The notes under the pieces are model-generated. The model did no database searches, was not told the DNA's origin, and worked only from the letters and a program-made list of their open reading frames with translations. Shown piece by piece: positions 24,371 through 32,043 of a stretch of DNA of 56,005 nt. The stretch is from the NCBI GenBank assembly GCA_930990965.1, contig CAKNRQ010000010.1, positions 1 through 56,005 on the forward strand, read 5' to 3'. Numbering within the stretch: position 1 is the stretch's first letter; every line of letters begins with the position of its first letter. The position numbers and the translations under genes were made by a program. The DNA is from an uncultured Clostridia bacterium (GTDB lineage: Bacteria > Bacillota > Clostridia > Oscillospirales > Oscillospiraceae).

Positions 24371-25226
24371 CTTGTGCGCCCCCAAATGATTCTTCAAATA
24401 TCTGTTTAAGTTCATTCATACCCAAATCTGTCATTATACTAAACTCTGTATTTCCTACACGCCAAGTCGATACGGTAACGCCCATATTTTCGTAAAAGTA
24501 AATAGTCTCACCATTAAGCATTATTTCTTCTACGTCTTTATTGTCTTTTTCAAAAAATGAGTACGGATTTTCATCCCATCTATATTCGGCTTCAAAAGAA
24601 ATATAGTTATAGCTATTACTGTATAGTCTGGTATAGTACAATGTTCCAGATTTATCATCCGTTATAACACTAGGACTGCCAGCCTCAAAATCCTCGCCAA
24701 CCGATGGAAGCCAACTTTCTATATGTGCAAGAATTTCTTCAACATCGTAGTTTCCAACTGTCTCCGTCGGCTCCAAGTCTCTATCCCCGAATCCGAGTAC
24801 ATCTTCTGTCCATCTGGCAATAGAGCCAAACACGTCTATTCCGGCTGCCTGCGCAACAATCATGCATGAAAACAGGCTTGCTGCGACGATTGCCACTATC
24901 AGGCCGATACGGAATATGCGCTTCACTTTGCGCTTCGGCCTGCTGCCGCAGCCCTCATTGTTTTCTGCGCCGAAATGTTCCGCTCCAACCTTCTCCTTGA
25001 AAGACTGCCACGACTCCTCTGTAGACGGGTGTTCCGGCATCGGTGATTTTTGGTCCAATGCATCCAGACAGGCGGTAATGAGATCGTCGTCAAAATTATC
25101 CTCTGTCATATCCTCATTGATTTGTTCAAGCAGTTGTAGAAGCTCAGCAGTGGTCATCTTGTCCATCTGCCCGCGGGTTATATTGTGTTGTTTCTCATTA
25201 CCGGTGCCATTAGAAGGATAGTCCAT
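24357..25226 (-). CDS. Membrane protein with DUF4367-like C-terminus, probable anti-sigma factor
   Basis: A 289-residue protein: an acidic cytoplasmic N-terminal part (about residues 1-95) with short helices, one membrane helix (about 105-128, IGLIVAIVAASLFSCMIVAQ) and an extracytoplasmic domain. The outer domain resembles DUF4367 (paired WLPSVGEDFEAGSPS and NGETIYFYENMGVTVSTWRV strands). DUF4367 proteins commonly sit next to ECF sigma genes. ATG 25226 has GGAGGT upstream. It is 71 bases downstream of the sigma gene, so it is the likely negative regulator. Confidence 0.78.
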   Translation of the reverse strand: MDYPSNGTGNEKQHNITRGQMDKMTTAELLQLLEQINEDMTEDNFDDDLITACLDALDQKSPMPEHPSTEESWQSFKEKVGAEHFGAENNEGCGSRPKRKVKRIFRIGLIVAIVAASLFSCMIVAQAAGIDVFGSIARWTEDVLGFGDRDLEPTETVGNYDVEEILAHIESWLPSVGEDFEAGSPSVITDDKSGTLYYTRLYSNSYNYISFEAEYRWDENPYSFFEKDNKDVEEIMLNGETIYFYENMGVTVSTWRVGNTEFSIMTDLGMNELKQIFEESFGGAQDENY

Positions 25227-25297
25227 GACAACCTCCTTTCTTCCCAACTATCCTATATTCTATATGTAATCAGGAAAACGGTTTGTTTCAAATATTC

Positions 25298-25786
25298 TTA
25301 AAAATTTTTGTCCCAGTACCTGCGGCACTCTCTGACCGCCCGCATCAGCCTCAGCCGGCAGGCATTTTGGGTCACGCCCAGGCGCTCGGACATCTCCACA
25401 TAGTCAAGCTGTTCTTCAAATCTCCATATAAGAATCTGCCTCTCGGCCTCCGTAAGCTCTTTGGGAAGCACAGTTTCCAGCGGGTCCCTTATCGGTTCTG
25501 CCTCTAAAGAAAAGAAATCATCTAGCGAAAGCTCGGAAGATGATTCTTTTCGGCGCCAATAATTCAAAATCTGATACTTTAGGGTGACCATCAGCCATTT
25601 GTCCGGCTTCGGGTGAGTTAGCAGCTCTGCTTCGTGCAGTATCGCCAGCACAAAGGCCTCCTGTACCAGTTCCTCAGCCTTCTCTTCACTTCCTACAAGA
25701 CGATATGCGAAGCGAAACAGTTTATCCTGATTTGCGTAATACAGCTCTTCTATAAATTGCCTCGCCTCAGCTGTCATGTCCTTCAC
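25298..25786 (-). CDS. RNA polymerase sigma factor, ECF family
   Basis: A 162-residue ECF sigma factor. Region 2 has DKLFRFAYRLVGSEEKAEEL and VQEAFVLAI; region 4 has ELTEAERQILIWRFEEQLDY and the helix-turn-helix MSERLGVTQNACRLRLMRAV. The GTG at 25786 overlaps the XRE gene by 4 bases (GTGA); an ATG three codons later (25777) is an alternative. The coding sequence is AT-richer than the surrounding genome. Operon partners are an XRE regulator upstream and a membrane protein downstream. Confidence 0.9.
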   Translation of the reverse strand: MKDMTAEARQFIEELYYANQDKLFRFAYRLVGSEEKAEELVQEAFVLAILHEAELLTHPKPDKWLMVTLKYQILNYWRRKESSSELSLDDFFSLEAEPIRDPLETVLPKELTEAERQILIWRFEEQLDYVEMSERLGVTQNACRLRLMRAVRECRRYWDKNF

Positions 25787-26142
25787 CGTCCCGTTCTTCG
25801 TTTTTGCTTTAACTCGCTGTATTCTTTTATGGAAGTGCTTATGTCTATCAGGAGCTCAAATTCATCCTGTTCCATGTTTGATACCGTATCAAGCAGCTTT
25901 CTCATGAGGACTGAATCCCTGGCTTCGGGCAGGGATTCCTCAAGCAATGTGTTGACGTCGGTGTGCAAGGCATTGGCAATATCGACAATAACTTCAAGAC
26001 TGGCTTTGGTTCGCCCTGTTTCGATGTGTGATATGTGCTGTTCAGTTATGTGTATAATGTCAGCTACCTGCTTTTGAGTCAAGCCACACTCCTTGCGATA
26101 ATGTTTGACGTTAACGCCAAGCTTTTTGTAATCAAGTCCCAT
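25783..26142 (-). CDS. XRE family transcriptional regulator
   Basis: A 119-residue protein with an N-terminal helix-turn-helix (VKHYRKECGLTQKQVADIIH, then TEQHISHIETGRTKASLEVI; about residues 10-60) and an acidic helical C-terminal part that may dimerise or bind a partner. Start ATG 26142 is picked because similarity begins there; a GTG at 26181 has no ribosome site, and the GAGGA before 26142 is rather distant. It is the first gene of the operon that continues with the ECF sigma factor. Confidence 0.85.
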   Translation of the reverse strand: MGLDYKKLGVNVKHYRKECGLTQKQVADIIHITEQHISHIETGRTKASLEVIVDIANALHTDVNTLLEESLPEARDSVLMRKLLDTVSNMEQDEFELLIDISTSIKEYSELKQKRRTGR

Positions 26143-26426
26143 TATAGCAGATTCATCCTCAAAATAAATAATTAATTCCACGCAAGAATTGTATTGTGAA
26201 TATAGTATATCTGCTTTTAGATTAAATTAAATGTATTAAAAATATAGTTTTCGCCTTTTTAGTTGTATATTTAGTTCAATTTACTAATTTTTCGTTTTTT
26301 TGTTAGCGGAAAGCTCTTCGCTGAACTTAGCACAATTACCTTCTTTTTTGAGAACTGCCTAAATCAAAGCAGAAGTGCATTTAATTGGAGTCAGGCAGCG
26401 CGGTCGGGGTGTTCTGGTGCTGTCAA

Positions 26427-26471
26427 GCAAAAACGGGCGTGAACGACGAATTGCGTTCACGCCCGTTTTTT
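26427..26471 (+). terminator. Orphan intrinsic terminator
   Basis: ACGGGCGTGAACG (26433-26445) pairs with CGTTCACGCCCGT (26454-26466), flanked by A5 and T6. No coding gene ends here, so a short untranslated RNA or a lost gene may precede it. Confidence 0.85.
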
Positions 26472-26540
26472 CGGTCAATTACGGCTTATGCAGTTGTCTG
26501 TGACGTATGAATTTACCCCACATACCGGTACAGGCGTCCA

Positions 26541-26569
26541 TTGTCTGGCTGTCCCGGCGGGGGTATAAT
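26541..26569 (+). promoter_or_regulatory. Promoter of the patatin gene
   Basis: TTGTCT (26541-26546), 17-base spacer, TATAAT (26564-26569). Confidence 0.7.
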
Positions 26570-26635
26570 ACCTGGGAGTGTAAACGCACGCTGCGGCTGT
26601 GCAGCGTTTTGGCCTTTTGTGGAAAGGAGCTGCTT

Positions 26636-27478
26636 ATGAAAACTGGCATTGTGGATGTCGGAGGCGGGCTGCGCGGCATATATGCCGCAGGAGTGCTGGA
26701 CTATTGCATGGATAAGGGCATACACTTCGACCTCGGTATCGGCGTCTCGGCCGGCAGCGCCAATCTCTCCTCTTATGCAGCCGGGCAGCGCGGACGCAAC
26801 TACCGATTCTACACGGACTACTCCTTCCGGCGCGAGTACATGGGCATGCAGGACTTCCTTAAATCCGGCTCCTACATAAATATGGACTACTTATACGGCA
26901 CTCTCAGCAACTCCGACGGCGAGGACCCGCTTGACTATCCGGCCTTCCGGGACAACTCCATGGAGCTCTACGTCGTAGCCGCCGACGCCGAGACCGGCAA
27001 AGTGCGCTACTTTGACAAGAGCGATATCACTCAGGACAACTACGACGTGCTCAAGGCCTCGTCCTCCATACCCTTCGTCTGTAAACCCTACCCCGTGCAG
27101 GGCCGGTTCTACTACGACGGCGCCCTGGGCGATCCGGTTCCGGTGGTCAAGGCCTTCGAACTCGGCTGCGACCGCGTGGTTGTGCTGCTCACCAAGCCCG
27201 AGGGTGTACCCCGCTCGCCGGTCAAGGACGAGAAGCTGACCGCCGGCATACAACGCAAATACCCCGCCGCAGCCCACGCGCTCAGGCAGCGCGCGTCCAT
27301 GTATAACGCCGGAGTGTACCTGGCGCAGCGCTACGCCATAGAGGGCCGGGCGCTCATCGTCTCGCCCGACGACACCTGCGGCGTGGATACGCTCACCCGC
27401 GACAAGGCCGCCCTGGACCTCCTCTACCAAAAGGGCCTCCACGACGGCGAAAAGGTAGAGCGCTTCCTGAACGGTTGA
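26636..27478 (+). CDS. Patatin-like phospholipase
   Basis: A 280-residue lipid acyl hydrolase of the patatin family (YjjU-like length). The oxyanion loop GGGLRGIYAAGVLD is at residues about 9-22, the nucleophile elbow GVSAGS at about 36-41 and the catalytic aspartate in YYDGALGDP near residue 161. The protein has no signal peptide, so it acts inside the cell, probably on phospholipids or lysophospholipids. ATG 26636 has GGAAAGGAG upstream; the longer open frame from 26507 covers the promoter. Confidence 0.93.
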   Translation: MKTGIVDVGGGLRGIYAAGVLDYCMDKGIHFDLGIGVSAGSANLSSYAAGQRGRNYRFYTDYSFRREYMGMQDFLKSGSYINMDYLYGTLSNSDGEDPLDYPAFRDNSMELYVVAADAETGKVRYFDKSDITQDNYDVLKASSSIPFVCKPYPVQGRFYYDGALGDPVPVVKAFELGCDRVVVLLTKPEGVPRSPVKDEKLTAGIQRKYPAAAHALRQRASMYNAGVYLAQRYAIEGRALIVSPDDTCGVDTLTRDKAALDLLYQKGLHDGEKVERFLNG

Positions 27479-27518
27479 GTGCGCACGTCAGCGCCTGCGT
27501 GCCGGTCGAACAAATATT

Positions 27519-27557
27519 ATTTGCTTTTAGCAAACAATATAATTGACAAAAGCAAAT
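27519..27557 (+). promoter_or_regulatory. Palindromic operator of the MarR-GNAT gene
   Basis: TTTGCTTTTAGCAAA (27520-27534) is a perfect palindrome with a 3-base centre. Its left arm ATTTGCTTTT (27519-27528) is repeated in inverted form as AAAAGCAAAT (27548-27557). A TATAAT-like word lies between. This fits binding of two MarR-type dimers over the promoter. Confidence 0.6.
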
Positions 27558-27602
27558 AAATGCACTGTCATGTTCACAGAAAGCTTTGAGGAGGTTTTTT
27601 CT

Positions 27603-28559
27603 GTGATTCAGAGAACGCAAAATCAGGTCAGGGTCATCAGAAACTTTAACAGATACTATACGAACGTTCTGGGGCTGCTCGATCAGCATATTCTGGAGAG
27701 CGATTTGTCTTTATCTGAGGTACGGGTGTTGTACGAGATAGAAAAGACGCCGAACTGCACATTCAAAATGCTGTCCGGCATACTTTGCATTGACGCCGGG
27801 TATTTGAGCCGCATACTCAAGAAGCTGGAAAATATGAGCTTGATAGAGAAAAAGCCCTCGTCCGAGGACGGGCGGGCCATTGAGCTTTTGCTGACCGGCA
27901 GTGGGAAAGACAAGATTAGTACGCTAAACCGGCTTTCAGACGAGCAAATAGCCAATATGATCAGGCCGCTGACGGATTCGGAAAAAGAAGAGCTTGTAAA
28001 AGACATGACCTCTGTTGAAACTATTCTGACCGGCGGCAGCGAAGTCAAAGCCTCGGACATCACCATTCGCACTGAAATCAAGCCCGGAGACGCCGGGTAT
28101 ATTACTTACATGCACGGGAAAATCTACAGGGAAGAGTACAACTACATGTCCTCTTTTGAGGCGTATGTGGCAGAATCGTTTTATCAGTTTCTGCTGCACT
28201 ACAACCCTCAGCAGGACCGTCTCTGGTGCGCAGAGCACAACGGGAAAATTGTAGGCTGCATCGGAATAGTCGGGCACGGGGAAAGGGCGCAGCTGCGCTG
28301 GTTTTTAACCGACCATCTTTACAGAGGGATCGGGCTGGGCAAAAAGCTTTTGACCTGCGCTCTTGAATTTGCCAAAGAGAAAGGATATAAAAGCATCTAT
28401 CTGGATACCACCAGCGACTTGACAAAGGCCATCAGTTTATATGAGAGAGCGGGCTTCAGAAAAGTCAGCGAAAAGCCCAACAATTCGTGGAAAGAGGGTC
28501 TTGTTGAGCTGGAACTTGCCATGGACTTGGCAGCTCCGGCCAGCGAGGTGGACAGTTAA
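27603..28559 (+). CDS. MarR-type helix-turn-helix fused to GNAT acetyltransferase
   Basis: A 318-residue two-domain protein. Residues about 1-140 form a MarR-type winged helix (SEVRVLYEIEKTPNCTFKML, AGYLSRILKKLENMSLIEKK, and the wing SSEDGRAIELLLT). Residues about 155-310 form a GNAT domain with LRWFLTDHLYRGIGLGKKLL as the acetyl-CoA loop and DLTKAISLYERAGFRK. This fusion is known in many bacteria; substrate unknown. GTG 27603 is chosen because GAGGAGG (27588-27594) is 8 bases upstream; an earlier TTG at 27543 lies inside the operator. Confidence 0.9.
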   Translation: MIQRTQNQVRVIRNFNRYYTNVLGLLDQHILESDLSLSEVRVLYEIEKTPNCTFKMLSGILCIDAGYLSRILKKLENMSLIEKKPSSEDGRAIELLLTGSGKDKISTLNRLSDEQIANMIRPLTDSEKEELVKDMTSVETILTGGSEVKASDITIRTEIKPGDAGYITYMHGKIYREEYNYMSSFEAYVAESFYQFLLHYNPQQDRLWCAEHNGKIVGCIGIVGHGERAQLRWFLTDHLYRGIGLGKKLLTCALEFAKEKGYKSIYLDTTSDLTKAISLYERAGFRKVSEKPNNSWKEGLVELELAMDLAAPASEVDS

Positions 28560-28576
28560 TGTGCGCAACACGCTAA

Positions 28577-28616
28577 GAAACAGCGCCCGGAAGCAGAGCT
28601 TCCGGGCGCTGTTTCA
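28577..28616. terminator. Strong terminator-like hairpin
   Basis: A 17-base perfect stem (28577-28593 with 28599-28615) with a 5-base loop, between convergent genes. The T-run is short (GTTTC), so part of its action may be mRNA end protection. Confidence 0.8.
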
Positions 28617-28653
28617 CCATTACGCCGTCTTTATACGGCTTATAAAGCTTTCC

Positions 28654-29031
28654 TCAGCGATCCATCAATTCGTCCGTCAGACGCAGGATTTCAGGCGCCA
28701 GTTTCTTGCGGCGCTTTTTAGTTATGCGCTTATAGACGGCCGGCGCCGCCGCCACGCATACTATGCCCACGACGCCTATGACTATGCCCGGCACAAACAG
28801 CGTGTCTGCCCAAACCATCGTGCAGCACATGCCCACGCCCAGCAGCAGCGCGCCCGCTATGCCGAGGCACCACGCGGTGATGATACCCGGCTTTGAAGCG
28901 CTCGCGTCCAGGCGGCGCAGCTTTTCCATCTTGTCCTCTTTTTCAGTGGGCTCCGCGTACTTCTTGCGTATTTTTTCCACTTCGGCGCTCTGTTTCGCCG
29001 AGTAGCTGTAGTTGAACTTTTCTTCAGACAT
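28654..29031 (-). CDS. Small two-helix membrane protein with GMC motif
   Basis: A 125-residue protein: a charged cytoplasmic N-terminus (MSEEKFNYSYSAKQ, then KKYAEPTEKEDKMEKLRRLD), two helices (about residues 50-73 and 80-98) and a basic tail (RITKKRRKKL). The helical hairpin carries GALLLGVGMCCTMVW followed by PGIVIGVVGIV. The same unit occurs twice in the protein at 32044-32412. Relatives are common in Clostridia, but I know of no proven function. It starts 8 bases inside the preceding membrane-protein gene behind GGAGG. Confidence 0.8.
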   Translation of the reverse strand: MSEEKFNYSYSAKQSAEVEKIRKKYAEPTEKEDKMEKLRRLDASASKPGIITAWCLGIAGALLLGVGMCCTMVWADTLFVPGIVIGVVGIVCVAAAPAVYKRITKKRRKKLAPEILRLTDELMDR

Positions 29032-29914
29032 TTTCTCTGCCTCCTTCCTCCGGGCGCAAAGCGCGGGTGGAGTGAATTATCATATATACTCCCATGCCAA
29101 AGAGCAGCGCGAACACTGCGCAGCCGGAGAGAATTATCATGATTGATTTGAAGTTTTCCTCTTCCTGCGTGCCGAACTGCTCGAGCATGGCGACCTCAAG
29201 CGCGAGCATACTCACGAGTGCGCTTGCGAGGCTCATAACCCTCGCCGCGCTCATAACGGGGCTTCTATACTTGCGGTACTTTATGACGTTTATAACCGCC
29301 ATTGTAATAGCGTAAAAGGCGTACGCCGCCATCGCAAATATAAGCGTGCCCGCGTAGGTGAACCCGCCCTCGGAGTTCATCACCAGCAGCACCATGCCTA
29401 CCAGCACGACGCCGAGCGGGACGAGCAGTATACCGCAGAGCCGGTAACGCCTCCACTCCCCCACGGCAGACTCGCCGAAGCCATGCCTGTGCGCATATCT
29501 GATAAGCAGGAAACGTATAACCGCGAGCAAGCAGTAGTAGGCCGAGAGCGTTACGTACCACCAGGAGTGATACATCGCGCCGTAGAGCGCATTGAGCAGC
29601 GTGTAGAGCAGGTTTATGCCCAGCGCGCCGAAGAGCGAGACGCTCACTTTGAAAGGTATATCTGCCATATAGCGGCCGACATACCTGTTGCCCTGCATCC
29701 AGGCTTTGAGCCTTCGCGCAAATGGGACCACGTTCACGCAGAGCAGGGCCAGTGCGTAGGCCGAAAAGACATAGGCGGCATATACGAGGGGATGCCCCTC
29801 CGGCGCCACTGCAAAGGCCCAGACCAGCGCCGCCGTCGCCGCGATTACACACAGTGCTACGGTGGCCGCGCCGTGGCAGAAGACGCGCCTTATTATGCGT
29901 TTAAACTTCTCCAT
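29024..29914 (-). CDS. Polytopic membrane protein, unknown function
   Basis: A 296-residue protein with about eight helices spread over the whole length and short connecting loops; a cytoplasmic stretch RYAHRHGFGESAVGEWRRYR lies near the middle. No transporter signature is recognised. The ATG at 29914 has GGAGGG upstream and overlaps the kinase gene by 14 bases, while its end overlaps the GMC protein gene by 8 bases. It is therefore locked into the two-component operon and may be a sensor accessory or an effector in the membrane. Confidence 0.75.
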   Translation of the reverse strand: MEKFKRIIRRVFCHGAATVALCVIAATAALVWAFAVAPEGHPLVYAAYVFSAYALALLCVNVVPFARRLKAWMQGNRYVGRYMADIPFKVSVSLFGALGINLLYTLLNALYGAMYHSWWYVTLSAYYCLLAVIRFLLIRYAHRHGFGESAVGEWRRYRLCGILLVPLGVVLVGMVLLVMNSEGGFTYAGTLIFAMAAYAFYAITMAVINVIKYRKYRSPVMSAARVMSLASALVSMLALEVAMLEQFGTQEEENFKSIMIILSGCAVFALLFGMGVYMIIHSTRALRPEEGGRENV

Positions 29915-30968
29915 CGGCTTCCCTCCGCAGCCTGACAGTGAAGGTGCTGCCCACACCAGGTTGGCTTGTCACGTTTATCTCGGCGCCGGTCAGGTCTATC
30001 ACCCGCTTTACGAGCGCAAGGCCAAGGCCGTTGCCCTGTGTGGCGCGGGAGCTGTCGCCCTGATAGAACTTTTCAAAGATGTGGCGCCCGACCTCAGGCG
30101 ACATGCCGCAGCCTGTGTCGGAGACACACACCACGGCCCATTCTGCATCGGCTGTGAGCGTGATGGACACTTTGCCGCCCTCGTCGGTGAACTTGATTGC
30201 GTTGGAGAAGAGGTTGTTCCATACCAGGCTCAACAGTTCCCTGTCGGCGGTCGCGCACACGTCCTCGGCAAGCTCTATCTCCATGTCGAGGTTTTTTGCC
30301 TCCCAGGCTTCTTCAAAGCCGAGCAGGCACTCGCTGAGCTGCTCGCCCAGGTCGTAGCGCTCCCCGGCGGGGAAAATCTTCTGGTTCTCCAGCTTGTTGA
30401 GCTTCAGGATGTTGGTTATCAGGCTGGCCAGCCTTCTCGAGGCGTCTGTAACCGCTTTAGCGTATTCGATGCGCTTCTCTTCGGAAAGACCTGGCTTCTG
30501 GAGCATGGTGCCGTAGTTCTGTATGACGGCCAGCGGAGTCTTGAGCTCGTGCGAGACGTTGGCGATGAAGTCCGTGCGAAGGGTCTCAGTGCCTGAAAGC
30601 TCTTCGGCAAGGGCGTTGAAGCAGCGCGCTATCTCGTCAAAGCCGTCGATGCCGTACATCTCCGGCACACGGGTTGAGAAGTCGCCAGAGGCCATCTGTT
30701 CCGCAGCCTTAACTATCCTGCGCACAGGCCGCGTAACAAAGAAATAGCGGCGCAATGCGTCTATTACCGTGAGCAAGGCCGACAGCAGCAGAATGTTCAC
30801 AGCCGTAGCCTTGGCCGCATCGCTTACATACTCCTCGGTGAACTCTATGCCCGTAGCTCTCGTGACCGTGTTCAAAAACAGCATCATGCTGCAGCTGATA
30901 ACGAAGGTCACGATGGCGAAAAACAGGAGATAACGCCGCAGCAGGTATAGCCAGCGCACCTGTTTCAT
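29901..30968 (-). CDS. Sensor histidine kinase with HAMP domain
   Basis: A 355-residue kinase with two membrane helices (about residues 12-33 and 53-72), a short outer loop (TGIEFTEEYVSDAAK), HAMP (RPVRRIVKAAEQMASGDFST), HisKA with FIANVSHELKTPLAVIQNYG (phospho-histidine near 142) and an ATPase domain (NLFSNAIKF, SDTGCGM, GNGLGLALVK). It overlaps the regulator stop by 4 bases (ATGA) and the next membrane gene by 14. The small outer loop again suggests sensing within the membrane or via partners such as the adjacent membrane proteins. Confidence 0.93.
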   Translation of the reverse strand: MKQVRWLYLLRRYLLFFAIVTFVISCSMMLFLNTVTRATGIEFTEEYVSDAAKATAVNILLLSALLTVIDALRRYFFVTRPVRRIVKAAEQMASGDFSTRVPEMYGIDGFDEIARCFNALAEELSGTETLRTDFIANVSHELKTPLAVIQNYGTMLQKPGLSEEKRIEYAKAVTDASRRLASLITNILKLNKLENQKIFPAGERYDLGEQLSECLLGFEEAWEAKNLDMEIELAEDVCATADRELLSLVWNNLFSNAIKFTDEGGKVSITLTADAEWAVVCVSDTGCGMSPEVGRHIFEKFYQGDSSRATQGNGLGLALVKRVIDLTGAEINVTSQPGVGSTFTVRLRREADGEV

Positions 30969-31639
30969 TTCAGCACCGCCTTATATCCCAGGCCGTGTAC
31001 CGTCACTATCTCAAAGTCCTCACATCCGGCGAACTTGCTGCGGAGCTTGGTGATATACACGTCCACGGTGCGCAGTCCGGAGGTGGTGTCGCCGTCCCAG
31101 AACTCGTCCATGAGCTGGCTGCGGGTGAATGTCTTTTTGGGGTAGCTCAGGAGCTTGTAGACTATGTTGAACTCCCGCACCGTGAGCGGCACTTCCTCGC
31201 CGTCTACGTAGGCCGTGTGCTCGTCCGCGTCGAGTATGAGCGAGCCTATTTCAATGCGCCGCGCATGGGCTATCTTCGAGCGCCGCAGCAGGGCCTCTAT
31301 TCTCAGCAGCAGCTCGTCGAGGTCCACGGGCTTCACCATGTAGTCGTCTATGCCCGCCCTGAATCCGCGCTGCTTGCTGGCAAAGTCGTCGCGCGCAGTC
31401 ATGAACAGTATGGGGATGTCCTCGTCGAGCTCGCGCACTGTCTTGGCGAACTCGAAGCCGTCCGTGCCCGGCATCATGATGTCCGATATAATGAGGTCGA
31501 ACACCTCACCGCCGTACATGGCGTCATACGCCTCGTCCGCGCCAAGGCAGCCCAGCGCGTCGTATCCGTTCTGCCCGAGATACGTGCAGACCGTCTTGTT
31601 CAATTCCCTGTCGTCCTCAACAACCAGCAGCTTGAACAT
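30965..31639 (-). CDS. Response regulator, OmpR/PhoB family
   Basis: A 224-residue regulator: acidic pair in LLVVEDD, phospho-aspartate in LIISDIMMPGTDGFE (about residue 52), lysine in YMVKPVDLDELLLR, and a C-terminal winged helix with LTVREFNIVYKLL and VTVHGLGYKAVLK. ATG 31639 has GGGAGG 7 bases upstream. Its promoter region holds two heptad words 11 bases apart (31686-31703), the spacing used by PhoB/PhoP-type regulators, so it may regulate itself. Confidence 0.93.
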   Translation of the reverse strand: MFKLLVVEDDRELNKTVCTYLGQNGYDALGCLGADEAYDAMYGGEVFDLIISDIMMPGTDGFEFAKTVRELDEDIPILFMTARDDFASKQRGFRAGIDDYMVKPVDLDELLLRIEALLRRSKIAHARRIEIGSLILDADEHTAYVDGEEVPLTVREFNIVYKLLSYPKKTFTRSQLMDEFWDGDTTSGLRTVDVYITKLRSKFAGCEDFEIVTVHGLGYKAVLK

Positions 31640-31669
31640 GCGCAAGCCTCCCTTTCCTCTGTACGCGTA

Positions 31670-31703
31670 TATTAAAACACGCTTGTGTTAAAGAAATGTT
31701 TAC
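31670..31703 (-). promoter_or_regulatory. Candidate PhoP/OmpR-type direct repeat and -10
   Basis: On the minus strand GTAAACA (31697-31703) and TTTAACA (31686-31692) are direct heptads with an 11-base period, followed 11 bases later by TAATAT. TTAACA-type repeats placed 11 bases before the -10 are characteristic of Bacillus PhoP-dependent promoters. A similar pair lies before the gene at 32412. Motif is short, so this is tentative. Confidence 0.35.
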
Positions 31704-31724
31704 TCTCTGCCCTGACAGGGATAT

Positions 31725-31765
31725 TTTATAGAGCCGCCCGGCGTTTTGTCAACGCCGGGCAGCTC
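31725..31765 (-). terminator. Terminator-like hairpin
   Basis: GAGCCGCCCGGCGTT (31731-31745) pairs with 31751-31765 at 14 of 15 positions. On the minus strand it is followed by an A/T-rich but not pure T tract. It lies after the repeat protein gene and before the response regulator promoter. Confidence 0.6.
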
Positions 31766-31770
31766 TGCTC

Positions 31771-32025
31771 TCACTTTTTTGCTTGGCCGGCCAGGCGCTC
31801 CTTGGCCTGCTCAACGGTTTCGCCCTCGCGGGCGAAGAGCTTCTCCACAAACTTGTCGCTGACCTTGTTGAAGCCCTCGACAGCGCCGTTCTCTATCTTC
31901 TTATAGCCTCCGACCACGCCGTTCTCTATGGCCTTATAGCCCTTGACTACGCCGGTTTCTATGTTCTTATAGCCTTTGACCGCGCCTTCGGCTATCTTCT
32001 CGTTGGTCTTTTCAAACTCAGACAT
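31771..32025 (-). CDS. Small 11-residue-repeat protein
   Basis: An 84-residue hydrophilic protein made largely of four 11-residue repeats of the pattern G-x-V-x-G-Y-K-x-I-E-N (for example GVVKGYKAIEN and GVVGGYKKIEN), preceded by MSEFEKTNEKIAE and followed by VSDKFVEKLFAREGETVEQA. An 11-residue period gives a right-handed or amphipathic helix like those of LEA or apolipoprotein-type proteins that lie on membranes. Function unknown. The ATG at 32025 has GAGGAAT upstream. It sits 18 bases after the GMC-duplication protein gene. Confidence 0.8.
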   Translation of the reverse strand: MSEFEKTNEKIAEGAVKGYKNIETGVVKGYKAIENGVVGGYKKIENGAVEGFNKVSDKFVEKLFAREGETVEQAKERLAGQAKK

Positions 32026-32043
32026 TGTTATTCCTCCTCAAAA

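Larger units (their letters stand above)
26143..26635. other. Intergenic region, very AT-rich left part, orphan terminator
   Basis: Bases about 26180-26330 are strongly AT-rich and hold no gene; TATACT on the minus strand near 26202-26207 may be a promoter for the XRE operon. A strong hairpin terminator at 26427-26471 has no annotated gene reading into it from either side. The patatin promoter occupies 26541-26569. Confidence 0.55.
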
